Source: Bacteroidota bacterium
Lineage (GTDB): Bacteria; Bacteroidota; Bacteroidia; Bacteroidales; Prolixibacteraceae
DNA: 55,674 bases
Direction: 5' to 3'
NCBI GenBank assembly: GCA_023251435.1
Contig: JAHEYU010000036.1
Coordinates: forward strand, 1 to 55,674
Shown here: piece after piece, positions 17,175 to 25,983 of the stretch
How the letters are laid out: each line of letters starts with the position of its first letter
How positions within the stretch are numbered: the stretch's first letter is position 1
Notes under the pieces: generated by a model
What the model was told of the DNA's origin: nothing
The model's input: only the letters and a program-made list of their open reading frames with translations
Databases searched by the model: none
Program-made: the position numbers and the translations under genes

Positions 17175-19219
17175 TTTGTACCAATTATTTTAAAAACCCT
17201 GAACTCTTTGGAATTGCTGATCCGCAGCGTATATATGCCGGGAATTTCATGCCTGATGCTTGTTTTTCCGGAGACATTGTCCAATATTCTGAACATTACC
17301 CTTTGTCCGAGTGAATTGAATAGCTCGGCAATTGCTGGTTCATCGTTCACACCCGATGTTTCCACTACGAACGAACCTTTAAACGGATTGGGATAGATCC
17401 TTACCGGATTTTGATCGGGTATTAATGCGCCCGCTGTATAATTCTCCATTTTAAGTTCTACAAAATTGGGAGTACCACTTTGCTTGGAGTTGTTCATTGT
17501 AAATGTGCCGGTACTTTCTTTTCCACCTGATTTTAACGTGTATTTGTAGGTACCCAAAAAACCCTCGAACGATACATTTCCTTGTGAATCAGCGGTTTTG
17601 TCTGTTTTTCTAGTCCACCACTGATTAAATACAAGGTCTTTCCAGGCTTCACCATGTGGGCGAATCGTCCAATCAGCATTGTAGAGTGCCGCATCAGGTT
17701 TCCAGTGGCTATTCTGCCAGAACCCCCATATCATGAATGATTTCACTGAAGCATGACTGAACAAAATGGTCATTAGATCGCGCGTGTAATCAGCTTGGAC
17801 ATTGCGTTGGGTGATGTTAATGTCGTGTTCGGTAATCTTAATATCTTTTCCGAGTGCGGCAAACCGGTCGACGATGGCATACACTTTAGTAATTGGAGTC
17901 AGGTCACTCGAAAAATGCCCCTGCATTCCTATTCCATCCACTTTGCCTCCCTTTTCATCCAAAAATTTAATCAGATTGAAATAAGAATCCTGTTTCTTTA
18001 TATCTAATCCTCCCGAACTTAAAATACCGTAATCGTTGATGTAAAGTTTCACATTCGGGTCGTTCTGGCGAACACGCTTCAGCCAGTCGGCCATCACATC
18101 ATTGCCCAAAACATCCATTATTTGGTGCTCCGAATACGGTTCGTTAATCACATCCCAATCGTTGAGCCGCCCTTTGGTAAATTTGGTCACTTCATCGATT
18201 CGCTTATTAATTTCATTGCTAAGGGCAGTAGGGTTTGTACTCAATGCCTGAAGTGTTGACGGGCACCATTTCCACGAAGGCCAGATCACATTGTGGCCCC
18301 GAACGGCAATTTTATGAAGATCGAGCGAATCGAGCGATTTGCGGAGATTAAGTGTTGAATTGGGATTGAATTGCGGCCATTTCAGGTCGTTTTCAAATAC
18401 AACCTCATTGAATAATTCATATACTTTATTCCTGAAAACGGTGTTCGTCAGAAATACACTGGCAGGGATAGCTGTTCCGAAACCAAACTGATGCCTGACC
18501 ATTTCGATGGAAATTGCAGCATCTTTCACAACATTTCCCTGTTGATCCTTCACCACTATGTCCACTTTCCCTTTCCTGATCTGGTTGATGCGATCGGCGG
18601 CAGCAACACGCCATGTTGCATCGGCGGCTTGTCCTGAATAAGTAATTTCAGTAACCGGAAGATCTTTTAAGGCCAGTGTCGTTTTGTAATTCAGAAATTT
18701 AACATCGGCAATTTCGATGGTTTGAGAAGCGTAACCCGTAAAAAAAGCGTAACGAACCTGAGTTGCCGATAATGTTGACACACATTTGGCCGATGCGTAA
18801 TATTGTTTCCACGAGCTGCCAATGCTAATTTTGGATGAAATTTCCTTCGAATATGTACTTGAATTTTCAATAACAACAGTCAAAGCACCTTCGCCGGTTT
18901 CCTGAATGGACGAGATGGTCCGGGCATAAAAAGCAACTAAAACCACATCATTCAAAGCAATACCAGAGGCGGCAGGAAATTGGATCTGCTCATTATAAAA
19001 ATTTGCAACTCCAGCTGGGACCACAAGCCGGAGTGCTTTTGCAAATGGCTGATCAGCCACAGCAACTTCAGTTACCACACTACTTCCTATTTTTTGATAA
19101 GTGGTTCCGGTTATCGCGTTCAATTGCAAACCACCAGCAGGAATCTGGGCGAATAAAGTTCCGCAAATCAGAAGAAATGCAAAAGCGAAAGGTGTTACCA
19201 GACGTAATTTTTTTTTCAT
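17171..19219 (-). CDS. GH10 endo-beta-1,4-xylanase, multidomain, T9SS-secreted (copy 1)
   Basis: I take the start at MKKKLRLV (682 residues). The frame extends 20 codons upstream, but that part is not signal-like, and the paralogue at 48847-50892 starts at the equivalent site. The signal peptide ends at LFAQ. Residues about 22-190 form a jelly-roll, CBM4/9-like module, and the GH10 barrel follows from about 205. Acid/base E360 lies in VINEPYSE and nucleophile E464 in IKITEHDIN, the classic GH10 pair. After the barrel comes a short beta domain and a T9SS type A sorting domain (IYPNPFKGSF, GIYTLRI). It heads the downstream hydrolase operon, with a leader of roughly 140 nt, and is preceded by operator and promoter copy A. 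It would cut a xylan backbone outside the cell. Confidence 0.95.
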   Translation of the reverse strand: MKKKLRLVTPFAFAFLLICGTLFAQIPAGGLQLNAITGTTYQKIGSSVVTEVAVADQPFAKALRLVVPAGVANFYNEQIQFPAASGIALNDVVLVAFYARTISSIQETGEGALTVVIENSSTYSKEISSKISIGSSWKQYYASAKCVSTLSATQVRYAFFTGYASQTIEIADVKFLNYKTTLALKDLPVTEITYSGQAADATWRVAAADRINQIRKGKVDIVVKDQQGNVVKDAAISIEMVRHQFGFGTAIPASVFLTNTVFRNKVYELFNEVVFENDLKWPQFNPNSTLNLRKSLDSLDLHKIAVRGHNVIWPSWKWCPSTLQALSTNPTALSNEINKRIDEVTKFTKGRLNDWDVINEPYSEHQIMDVLGNDVMADWLKRVRQNDPNVKLYINDYGILSSGGLDIKKQDSYFNLIKFLDEKGGKVDGIGMQGHFSSDLTPITKVYAIVDRFAALGKDIKITEHDINITQRNVQADYTRDLMTILFSHASVKSFMIWGFWQNSHWKPDAALYNADWTIRPHGEAWKDLVFNQWWTRKTDKTADSQGNVSFEGFLGTYKYTLKSGGKESTGTFTMNNSKQSGTPNFVELKMENYTAGALIPDQNPVRIYPNPFKGSFVVETSGVNDEPAIAELFNSLGQRVMFRILDNVSGKTSIRHEIPGIYTLRISNSKEFRVFKIIGTK

Positions 19220-19286
19220 AGAATGTTTATTTATTCGTATCAATCGATAGTTTAAGTAATAGGCAAAATTTAATGTCATATTTTTA

Positions 19287-19327
19287 ACTCACCCCGAAGT
19301 CAGCTTGCGGATGATCAGGGGGTGAGT
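19287..19327 (-). other. Leader hairpin in the 5' UTR of the GH10 operon
   Basis: A perfect 9-bp inverted repeat, ACTCACCCC (19287-19295) and GGGGTGAGT (19319-19327), encloses a 23-nt loop. It lies between the predicted -7 box (19369-19376) and the GH10 start codon, so it would be in the transcribed leader. On the minus strand the stem is followed by an A-rich stretch rather than a U-run, so it is not a canonical intrinsic terminator. mRNA protection or translational control is possible. The equivalent leader of the second GH10 copy is only about 40 nt long and lacks it. Confidence 0.55.
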
Positions 19328-19368
19328 CAATAAAATACGTTAGTATATTCATCTCTCTACTTTTAAGA

Positions 19369-19376
19369 CAAAACTA
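19369..19376 (-). promoter_or_regulatory. -7 box TAGTTTTG of GH10 operon (promoter A)
   Basis: The minus strand reads TAGTTTTG, a perfect match to the Bacteroidota -7 consensus TAnnTTTG. The same octamer occurs before susC (44410-44417) and before the sulfatase operon (33093-33100), each time exactly 46 nt from the shared AAATCT motif. No -33 TTTG is visible at the normal spacing, which suggests activator dependence. The predicted transcription start is near 19362, about 140 nt before the GH10 ATG. Confidence 0.65.
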
Positions 19377-19414
19377 ATTCAAATAACCAAAAATATACTT
19401 TGAAATTATTTTGA

Positions 19415-19433
19415 AAATCTTTAAAATTGAACC
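19415..19433 (-). promoter_or_regulatory. Shared operator motif, copy A (GH10 operon)
   Basis: The plus strand reads AAATCTTTAAAATTGAACC. It starts 46 nt from promoter A on the upstream side. Compared with the other copies in the window it differs by 2 of 19 positions from each of copies B, C and D. It lies between the GH43-CBM6 stop codon (19476) and the GH10 promoter, the usual place for an activator site. I infer that it binds the AraC-type domain of the HTCS encoded at 44822-48805. Confidence 0.62.
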
Positions 19434-19475
19434 GACAAGTGGCTATGTTAATTGCTTTACCAACTTGAACTGAAA

Positions 19476-20825
19476 CTATTTAAACATCAACCAATCAAGT
19501 TCAACTGCTGTTTGTCTGGTTGAAACAATGAATAAATCGTGAACTCCAGTAAGATACTTTTCCAGCTTTACTTCTGATTGTTTCCATTCGGTTGATTTTT
19601 CAACACTAACTTTCGCCAAAACCGGACCATTCAATCCACCACAACGGATTTCGAAATTACTACCGGCTGCTGATTTTTCATTGATCACGACTTTTTTCAA
19701 ACCAGCCTTACTGAAATCGACTTTGTTGTAGCTAATCCACGAATCCTTTTCATTCAGCTTTACTTTCCATCCTTTAAATGTATTCAGTGAGTCAACAAAA
19801 CTGACGGAAACTCCTTCTTCTGATTTGGAACTGTAGCGATCAACCTGAATCTGGCTTTCTGCCCTTGAGATGCCCACACCACGTAGGCTTGGTATCACTT
19901 CCTGTATGGTTCCATCCGGATTAAAAAACAGACTGTCGGCCATGATGGAGCGGTTTTTATCGAACTTCGGCGAAAGATCGTTATGATGGTAAAAAAGATA
20001 AGATTGCCCATTGTAGTCAACAATTGACTGGTGATTGGTGTAGCATTTTATCGGCGATTCCTTCATGATTACGCCCTTATAATCATACGGCCCCAAAGGA
20101 TTGGCGCCAAGCGAGTATACAAGCTGTTCTGTTGTTTCAGGAATATAAGGAAAGGTCAAATAATATTGTCCATTGCGTTCAAACACAAAAGGTCCCTCGA
20201 TAAATTTTCCATTTCCAATTCCTTTTATTTTAATTGGTATGGGCAGCGTGGCGAGTTCGAGCATATTCGGCTTAAGTTGGGCTCCATAGATAACCCGGCT
20301 ATCTGCCCAATAGATATAAGCTTTGCCATCCTTTGCCATAAATACATTCGGATCGATACCGTAAATACCTGCCATGAAATTTGGTTCAGGAGTAAACGGT
20401 CCTTCCGGCTTGTCTGCTATGGCAACTCCTATCCGACGGCCTTTACCATTTATCTTTTCCGGAGCTTCGGCCGGAAAGTAATAATAATACTTACCATTCG
20501 TAAAAACACAATCGGGCGCCCACATCCGATAAGAATCAGGCTCGACCCATGGAACTGTATTGTGAGAGAGGATAACGCCATGATCCTGCCAATCCGTTAG
20601 ATTTTCAGAAGAGAATACATGGTAATCGGGCATACAAAAACCAATAAACCCTTGCCCTTCGCCACAAGGAACATCGTGCGACGGATAGATATAGATTTTC
20701 CCGTTGAAAACCCGGGCAGTCGGATCAGCCGTAAACTGATTCGTAACCAGTGGATTTTGTGCTATGGAAAAAGTCGTAAACAACAACAGTATTGCTAAAA
20801 ATAGAGGTAATCCAGATCGGTTCAT
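19476..20825 (-). CDS. GH43 hydrolase with CBM6-like C-terminal domain
   Basis: This 449-residue exported protein has a signal peptide ending at SIAQ. The propeller carries D34 in FTADPT, D158 in GIDPNV and acid E210 in FIEGPF. Residues about 325-449 are a CBM6-like beta-sandwich ending in GVHDLFIVS and VELDWLMFK. This architecture is typical of arabinoxylan arabinofuranohydrolases. It is the last gene of the sulfatase operon (46 nt after the sulfatase at 20872), and the GH10 regulatory region starts about 40 nt beyond its stop. A decayed copy of its C-terminus sits in front of the second GH10 gene at 51024-51100. Confidence 0.92.
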   Translation of the reverse strand: MNRSGLPLFLAILLLFTTFSIAQNPLVTNQFTADPTARVFNGKIYIYPSHDVPCGEGQGFIGFCMPDYHVFSSENLTDWQDHGVILSHNTVPWVEPDSYRMWAPDCVFTNGKYYYYFPAEAPEKINGKGRRIGVAIADKPEGPFTPEPNFMAGIYGIDPNVFMAKDGKAYIYWADSRVIYGAQLKPNMLELATLPIPIKIKGIGNGKFIEGPFVFERNGQYYLTFPYIPETTEQLVYSLGANPLGPYDYKGVIMKESPIKCYTNHQSIVDYNGQSYLFYHHNDLSPKFDKNRSIMADSLFFNPDGTIQEVIPSLRGVGISRAESQIQVDRYSSKSEEGVSVSFVDSLNTFKGWKVKLNEKDSWISYNKVDFSKAGLKKVVINEKSAAGSNFEIRCGGLNGPVLAKVSVEKSTEWKQSEVKLEKYLTGVHDLFIVSTRQTAVELDWLMFK

Positions 20826-20871
20826 GAGTAAATATTTGTATATTTTATTTTAATTGCAAAAAGTAGATATA

Positions 20872-22416
20872 TTATTTTCTCAACCAGTTTGGCAAAGGTT
20901 TCTTTATCGAGGTCTGGTAGTTGGCTAACTTCGCATAAGCTTCGTATTGCTGGTGTTCGCGCTCCATGGCTTCTGTGAAAAGCCGTTTCATATTCGCTTC
21001 TTCTTTGGCAAACTGCTTATCGCCCACCACACTTTTGGTTTCCAGCGGATCTTTTTCGTAATCGTACATTTCGCTTGCGATGACTTTCGCTTCGCTGAAG
21101 GGTTTTTCGGCAGAGTAGGAATCACTTATCCAGGCAGTATACCGGAAGCGTTTGGTCCGGATGCTGTAACCCATATTTTTACCTCGCGGATACTGACTTA
21201 AGGCATATTCCCTGATTTCAGTCTTTGGTTTTTTCATGGCCGGAACCAGACTGATGCCATCTAAATAGGTTGGTGTCGGGATATTGGCCAACTCGCATAA
21301 AGTCGGAAAAATGTCAACAAATTCGCATGGTGTGGTTGGTTTGCTGTTTTTCGCCATTCCATTCGCCCGCATCAGGAAACAGGCATGTGTAGCCTGCTCA
21401 AAATTGGAATGTTTGCACCACAAACCATGATCGCCCAGGTGCCAGCCATGATCGCCCCACAAAACCACGATTGTATTTTCACTAAGACCCAACCTGTCCA
21501 ACTCGTTCAGTACTTTCTGAAGCTGTGCGTCCATATACGAAGTAGCAGCATAATAGCCATGGATCAACTCCAATTGTTTCGTTTCGGACAAATGGTTCAA
21601 TTCATTTTCGGAATAGTTGTCGAATTGCGGAATATCGGTGTAATGCTTGATTTCTCCGGCTGGATGGTATCCAATATCCGGACTGTTCAATGCTTTCTGC
21701 TGAAATGGATGAATTTTAAATTGATCCCTCCTATATAAATCCCAGTATTTCTTGGGAGCGACAAAAGGTAAATGTGGTTTTGCAAATCCGATGGAAAGCA
21801 TAAACGGTTTTCCTTTGACATTTAATTGCTGCAACAATTTAATCCCTTCTTCAGCTATTCTTCCGTCTTTGTAGGTGTTATCCGGAACATCGGCACATTC
21901 GGTTGCCGGAAACTCATCTTTTTTAGCCAACACATAATTCGGAACATTGACCGGAACCCACGGAATTGACCAGGAAGGAGCGTCATGCCCCTTTCCGATA
22001 CTTGACTCATGGTAAATTTTACCCACACCAGCCGATTCGTATCCATTCCGGATAAAGTATTCGGGGATGGAAACCGCATTCGGATTCACCTGACGGAAAT
22101 CGGTATCCAAATCCCAAACCTTGGTTTTATCGGGGCGCATACCGGTAAGTATGCTTGCACGGGTCGGACCGCAAACAGCCTGCTGAACGTAGCAATTCTG
22201 AAATGTCATTCCTTCTCTGGCCAGCCGATCCATGCCGGGTGTAATGGCGATACGATCTCCATAAGCCCTGATCAAAGGCTTCAGGTCGTCGACTGCGATA
22301 AAAAGGATGTTTGGTTTGGCTTTGCTTGCATCTTTAGTACCAGCGGCGACTGTCTGTAATGTTGCCAAGCCCAATGAAGCCAGAATAATACTGCTGTTTT
22401 GAATAAATCGTTTCAT
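20872..22416 (-). CDS. S1-family sulfatase, iduronate-2-sulfatase-like
   Basis: This 514-residue exported sulfatase has a signal peptide ending near TVAAG. The metal ligands AVDDLKP come first. C82 in CGPTR is the formylglycine site, followed by ASILTGMRPD. The late metal segment reads GDHGWHLGDHG, and WCKHSNFEQATH follows. The ordering and these segments resemble iduronate-2-sulfatase-type S1 enzymes, which cleave 2-O-sulfate from uronic acids; this fits an acidic polysaccharide, but the subfamily is not secure. It lies between two GH43 genes (63 nt and 46 nt gaps), which argues that desulfation and arabinose/xylose removal are coordinated. Confidence 0.93.
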   Translation of the reverse strand: MKRFIQNSSIILASLGLATLQTVAAGTKDASKAKPNILFIAVDDLKPLIRAYGDRIAITPGMDRLAREGMTFQNCYVQQAVCGPTRASILTGMRPDKTKVWDLDTDFRQVNPNAVSIPEYFIRNGYESAGVGKIYHESSIGKGHDAPSWSIPWVPVNVPNYVLAKKDEFPATECADVPDNTYKDGRIAEEGIKLLQQLNVKGKPFMLSIGFAKPHLPFVAPKKYWDLYRRDQFKIHPFQQKALNSPDIGYHPAGEIKHYTDIPQFDNYSENELNHLSETKQLELIHGYYAATSYMDAQLQKVLNELDRLGLSENTIVVLWGDHGWHLGDHGLWCKHSNFEQATHACFLMRANGMAKNSKPTTPCEFVDIFPTLCELANIPTPTYLDGISLVPAMKKPKTEIREYALSQYPRGKNMGYSIRTKRFRYTAWISDSYSAEKPFSEAKVIASEMYDYEKDPLETKSVVGDKQFAKEEANMKRLFTEAMEREHQQYEAYAKLANYQTSIKKPLPNWLRK

Positions 22417-22479
22417 AATCGTATTAATCAGTTTAAGAAAATATTTGAATTAAAAGACGGGATAAATTTCTGAACTGGT

Positions 22480-24186
22480 TTATTTTTCCCGGTAATAGAA
22501 ATTGTCGAAATAAACCAGATTCTGACTCGGTTTTCCATTCGACGTGGCATACATTCCGATTAATAGACCGGTAAAGCGGCCTCCATAAACGAATTTAGTT
22601 GAAGACAAATCGATATCCTGTTTTAAATTCGTCCATTTCTTGCCGTTGCCCGAATAGCTGAAGCTATGAACCAGACCTTTTACTGTCATTTTTAACTGGA
22701 TATTCCCATTTTTCGCAGGTGCTTCTGCAAGTATAGAATCTGCTGTAGCTTTTCCTGAACGTAAAGCGACTTTTAAAACCAGCTGTTTATTTTCGCGCGT
22801 CAGGGTGTATTTGAGATAACAATTCCGATCACGCTCCAATAAAATACCAGCCTCTTCATTTTCAGCAGCCGGATTAAACTTCATGTTCGTTACAACGCTG
22901 AAATTGGCATGTTCCTGCCGCTTGCAAACAAAGGAAGGATTCACCTTGTCGCTGATCATTTCGGGCCGAACTTGCAGACATAAATATCCTTTCTTTTCGG
23001 ATAACGACCACCACTCCGAACGTGGCGTGCGCAGGAAGTTCCATTGAAAATGAAGTTTTTCGGCATTAAACTCTTCCAAAAGATAACTTCTATCTACAAG
23101 CATTTCAGGCAGATTGGGTTTCTCCTGAACCAATTCACTTCGTCCGATTTTTCCTTTTGGATTAACGACCGGCCATTCTCCCGACCAATCGACCATACTG
23201 ATGAATGTTTCACGACCCAAAATAATCCGTGGATTGTTCTTTTTTTCATCCTGTATCGGACGCTTTCCCAAATAAACAATGGCCCAGTCATCGTTTTGAA
23301 TTTGAATTAAATCGGCATGACCGGTAGCTGTAATAGGATAAGTCGTTGGTAAATCACGGTGGGTAAGTATCGGATTATTGTGGTTCATTTCCCAGGGGCC
23401 AAAAATATTCTTGCTCCTGAAAATAACAAATGCATGGTTCTGACCTGTGCCGCCAATAGAGCAAGTAAAATAGTATGTGCCATCCTTTTTGTAAATATGA
23501 GGCCCTTCCATGGCATTGAGGTAATTCACATTGTCTGCTCTAAGTGGGTTTACGGTACTGTAAAAATCTGCTGAATTGCAGTTGGTATGCCTTTCGCCCA
23601 CTAATTCCCATTTTTTCAAATCAACTTCCTGTGTCCAAATAGTATTGTGGCCACTCCAAACCTTGTCTTCTGGGTTAGGTTTAAATGTTCCCGACATATA
23701 AACTTTTCCATCATCATCGAAAAACAAATCAGGGTCAATGCCGGGCGCACCTTTTATCCAATGCGGTTCCGACCAGGGTCCTGCCGGATTGGTGGCAGTA
23801 CAAATAAAATCGCCTCCTCCCTTACCTATGAGGGTTGTAACCATATAAAAAACACCTTTATGATATCGGATGCAAGGCGCATATATACCCCCCGAACTCT
23901 CACACTCATCCAGATTCAACTGCGATGGACGATCGAGCACATGGCCAATCATCTCCCAGTTCACCAGGTCGGAACTGTGATACACCGGAACACCGGGAAA
24001 ATACTCAAAGCTTGAAGTCACCAAATAGTAATCTTTACCAACTTTACAAATACTTGGATCGGGATTAAAACCCGAAATGATTGGGTTGTTGAAGGTATTT
24101 TTTGATGATTCCTGAGCATTGCTCTCTGTAGCGAATACAAGAGTCAGCACGATCAGCAGACTGGAAAAAGTTTGTTTGTAGTTCAT
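22480..24186 (-). CDS. GH43 beta-xylosidase/arabinofuranosidase with C-terminal beta-sandwich
   Basis: This exported two-domain GH43 has 568 residues and a signal peptide ending at SNAQ. Its catalytic set is D43 in FNPDPS, D151 in GIDPDL and E227 in AMEGPH. The C-terminal third (about 365-568) is the concanavalin-A-like domain of family members, with LRTPRSEWWSL near its start. It is a paralogue of the protein at 9977-11614: both share the PDPSICKVG-type opening, HVLDRPSQLNL and IRYHxGVFYM. It has an insertion around 165-220 that the paralogue lacks in part, which may alter subsite shape. It lies in the sulfatase operon between two sulfatases. Confidence 0.92.
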   Translation of the reverse strand: MNYKQTFSSLLIVLTLVFATESNAQESSKNTFNNPIISGFNPDPSICKVGKDYYLVTSSFEYFPGVPVYHSSDLVNWEMIGHVLDRPSQLNLDECESSGGIYAPCIRYHKGVFYMVTTLIGKGGGDFICTATNPAGPWSEPHWIKGAPGIDPDLFFDDDGKVYMSGTFKPNPEDKVWSGHNTIWTQEVDLKKWELVGERHTNCNSADFYSTVNPLRADNVNYLNAMEGPHIYKKDGTYYFTCSIGGTGQNHAFVIFRSKNIFGPWEMNHNNPILTHRDLPTTYPITATGHADLIQIQNDDWAIVYLGKRPIQDEKKNNPRIILGRETFISMVDWSGEWPVVNPKGKIGRSELVQEKPNLPEMLVDRSYLLEEFNAEKLHFQWNFLRTPRSEWWSLSEKKGYLCLQVRPEMISDKVNPSFVCKRQEHANFSVVTNMKFNPAAENEEAGILLERDRNCYLKYTLTRENKQLVLKVALRSGKATADSILAEAPAKNGNIQLKMTVKGLVHSFSYSGNGKKWTNLKQDIDLSSTKFVYGGRFTGLLIGMYATSNGKPSQNLVYFDNFYYREK

Positions 24187-24233
24187 GAATAGTCAACTGT
24201 AAATCAATGTTTTATTTCAATTATCTTTTAAAA

Positions 24234-25922
24234 TTACCGACGACCTGTTTTTATTTGTACCACTTCACTATCGGCAAATCCAATCCGGTTTGACATGACA
24301 TAAAGAAACATCCCATCCTTAGCCTTAACTGGCTCATGATACAATTGCCAGCCGCTGTTTAAATCTGGTTTGATTTCTTTTTCCGAAAGAATATATCCAA
24401 TCGATGCTCCCGGTGTAGAACAGGAAATCCTGATGGTTTCCTTTTTGTTTGAAACGATTGATTTTGCTGTTACAGGCTGAATTCCTCCGGGCCACATCTG
24501 TTCGATCATTTGAGATTCAGGAATTACAGCCTTATCGTGAATGTTATTTATATGCTGATCCAAAGCGCCTCGGAGTTCATTGATTTTAGCGGCATACATT
24601 GGATCATCAACCTTATTTGTGAGGTTAAACGGATCCGTATCACAATCGTAAAACTCTTCTTTTGTTTTATGGAGTCTGAACCAATAGGCTGTTGGTCCCG
24701 AAAGTTCTTTGTTATCCCTCAGGCGCAAAAGTTCCTGCATCATATCCATCTGTTTCCGGTAGGCAACATCTTTGTAGGCTGGCAATTCAGGATAAAAATT
24801 TCGGACAAATAAATAACGCTTGTCCCTTATCATCCTGACACGATCAGAAAAATCATCGAACCGGTCGCCTGAGCCGAAAATGTATTTTCGGGGTTCCGGA
24901 ACTTTATATTTTCCCAGAAAAGCCTTACCCTGCATATATTCCGGTGGTTTTATGCCTGCCAGTGACAATACTGTCGGAGCCAGATCGACAAAAGAGATCA
25001 GTTCGTCATTTCTTCCGGCGTGAGCCCCTCCCGGAAAATGCACCAGTAAAGGAACATGAAGCCCTGTATCATAGATTTCGCGCTTGCCACGTGGCAATGG
25101 TCCGCCATGATCGCTAAAAAAGAAAATGATGGTTTTATCGTAAAGCCCGGCCTTTTTCAGTTCATCTATTTTTTCGCCAATCTGCTGGTCAAGCAATTCG
25201 ATGTTCGAATAATTGCGTGCCACATCCTGCCGCACAACGGAGTTTTCAGGATAATAATCAGGCAAAGGAACCGATTCCGGCTTTACGGTCTGTGGCAGTT
25301 TTTTGTTCAGCCACATTTGCGATTCATGGGTGATATCGTGGTTGAAAACCGAGAAAAAGGGTTTCCCCGACGGGCGATTTTGCCAGCCTGCCTGATTGCC
25401 GTTTTCGTCCCAGGCCGTTATCGGTGCAGCAAACTGGTAATCGGTCTTGGCATTGTTCGTGCAATAATAGCCGTCAGCCCGAAGGTATTCCGTAAAACAC
25501 TTTACATAGTCAGGTATCACCGCTGAATATTGCCGCACTGGTTTTCCTGCAACATCTGTAGCTAAGGTTTTCTCCGGATATTTTCTGTTTCCCCATCCCG
25601 CAACATCAAGCGCAGTGCGCATGTGCATAGTCCCGATGGAAGGTGGATACATTCCGGTAATAATTGATGAACGACTTGGCGCACAAACACCAACGGTGGC
25701 AAAGGCTCGGGTAAAAACAAGGCTTTCTTTGGCCAGCTTGTCGAGATTGGGCGTGTGTGCCGTTGAATCGCCATAAAATGAAAGGGTTGGGCTGATGTCT
25801 TCGCAGCTTAGCCACAGGATATTTAGCCGTTCAGTCTGCTTTGGAGGATTCGCCCCCATAGTGGATAAAGAGCCAGCTAAAAGTGCTATTGCAGCGAAGT
25901 GTTCTTTTAGGTTTGTAGTCAT
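24234..25922 (-). CDS. S1-family sulfatase, heparan N-sulfatase-like branch
   Basis: This 562-residue exported sulfatase has the metal segment LSCEDISP, where a CED replaces the usual DD; this is seen in the N-sulfoglucosamine-sulfohydrolase-like branch. C80 in CAPSR is the formylglycine site. The second metal segment is FFSDHGGPLPRGKR, followed by YDTGLHVPLLVHFPG. A roughly 80-residue C-terminal extension (about 480-562) has beta character and could bind carbohydrate. The signal sequence is weak: MTTNLKEHFAAIALLAGSL then TMGANPP. It sits 61 nt after the PfkB kinase gene and 47 nt before a GH43 gene. The N-sulfatase resemblance does not prove N-desulfation; many relatives act on O-sulfated algal or plant glycans. 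Confidence 0.9.
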   Translation of the reverse strand: MTTNLKEHFAAIALLAGSLSTMGANPPKQTERLNILWLSCEDISPTLSFYGDSTAHTPNLDKLAKESLVFTRAFATVGVCAPSRSSIITGMYPPSIGTMHMRTALDVAGWGNRKYPEKTLATDVAGKPVRQYSAVIPDYVKCFTEYLRADGYYCTNNAKTDYQFAAPITAWDENGNQAGWQNRPSGKPFFSVFNHDITHESQMWLNKKLPQTVKPESVPLPDYYPENSVVRQDVARNYSNIELLDQQIGEKIDELKKAGLYDKTIIFFFSDHGGPLPRGKREIYDTGLHVPLLVHFPGGAHAGRNDELISFVDLAPTVLSLAGIKPPEYMQGKAFLGKYKVPEPRKYIFGSGDRFDDFSDRVRMIRDKRYLFVRNFYPELPAYKDVAYRKQMDMMQELLRLRDNKELSGPTAYWFRLHKTKEEFYDCDTDPFNLTNKVDDPMYAAKINELRGALDQHINNIHDKAVIPESQMIEQMWPGGIQPVTAKSIVSNKKETIRISCSTPGASIGYILSEKEIKPDLNSGWQLYHEPVKAKDGMFLYVMSNRIGFADSEVVQIKTGRR

Positions 25923-25983
25923 GATTTTATATTTCTCTATTCATAATTATAATTGAATATTGTTAATAGGTCTTTTATATGTA

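Noticed and set aside
19220-19279. Twenty-residue N-terminal extension of GH10 copy 1
   Set aside because: It is not signal-like, and the paralogue starts at the equivalent of MKKKLRL; the region is more likely leader RNA.
19434-19466. Terminator at the end of the sulfatase operon
   Set aside because: A weak, bulged stem (CAAGT-GG with CC-ACTTG) is present but has no T-run and lies next to the operator; readthrough seems as likely.
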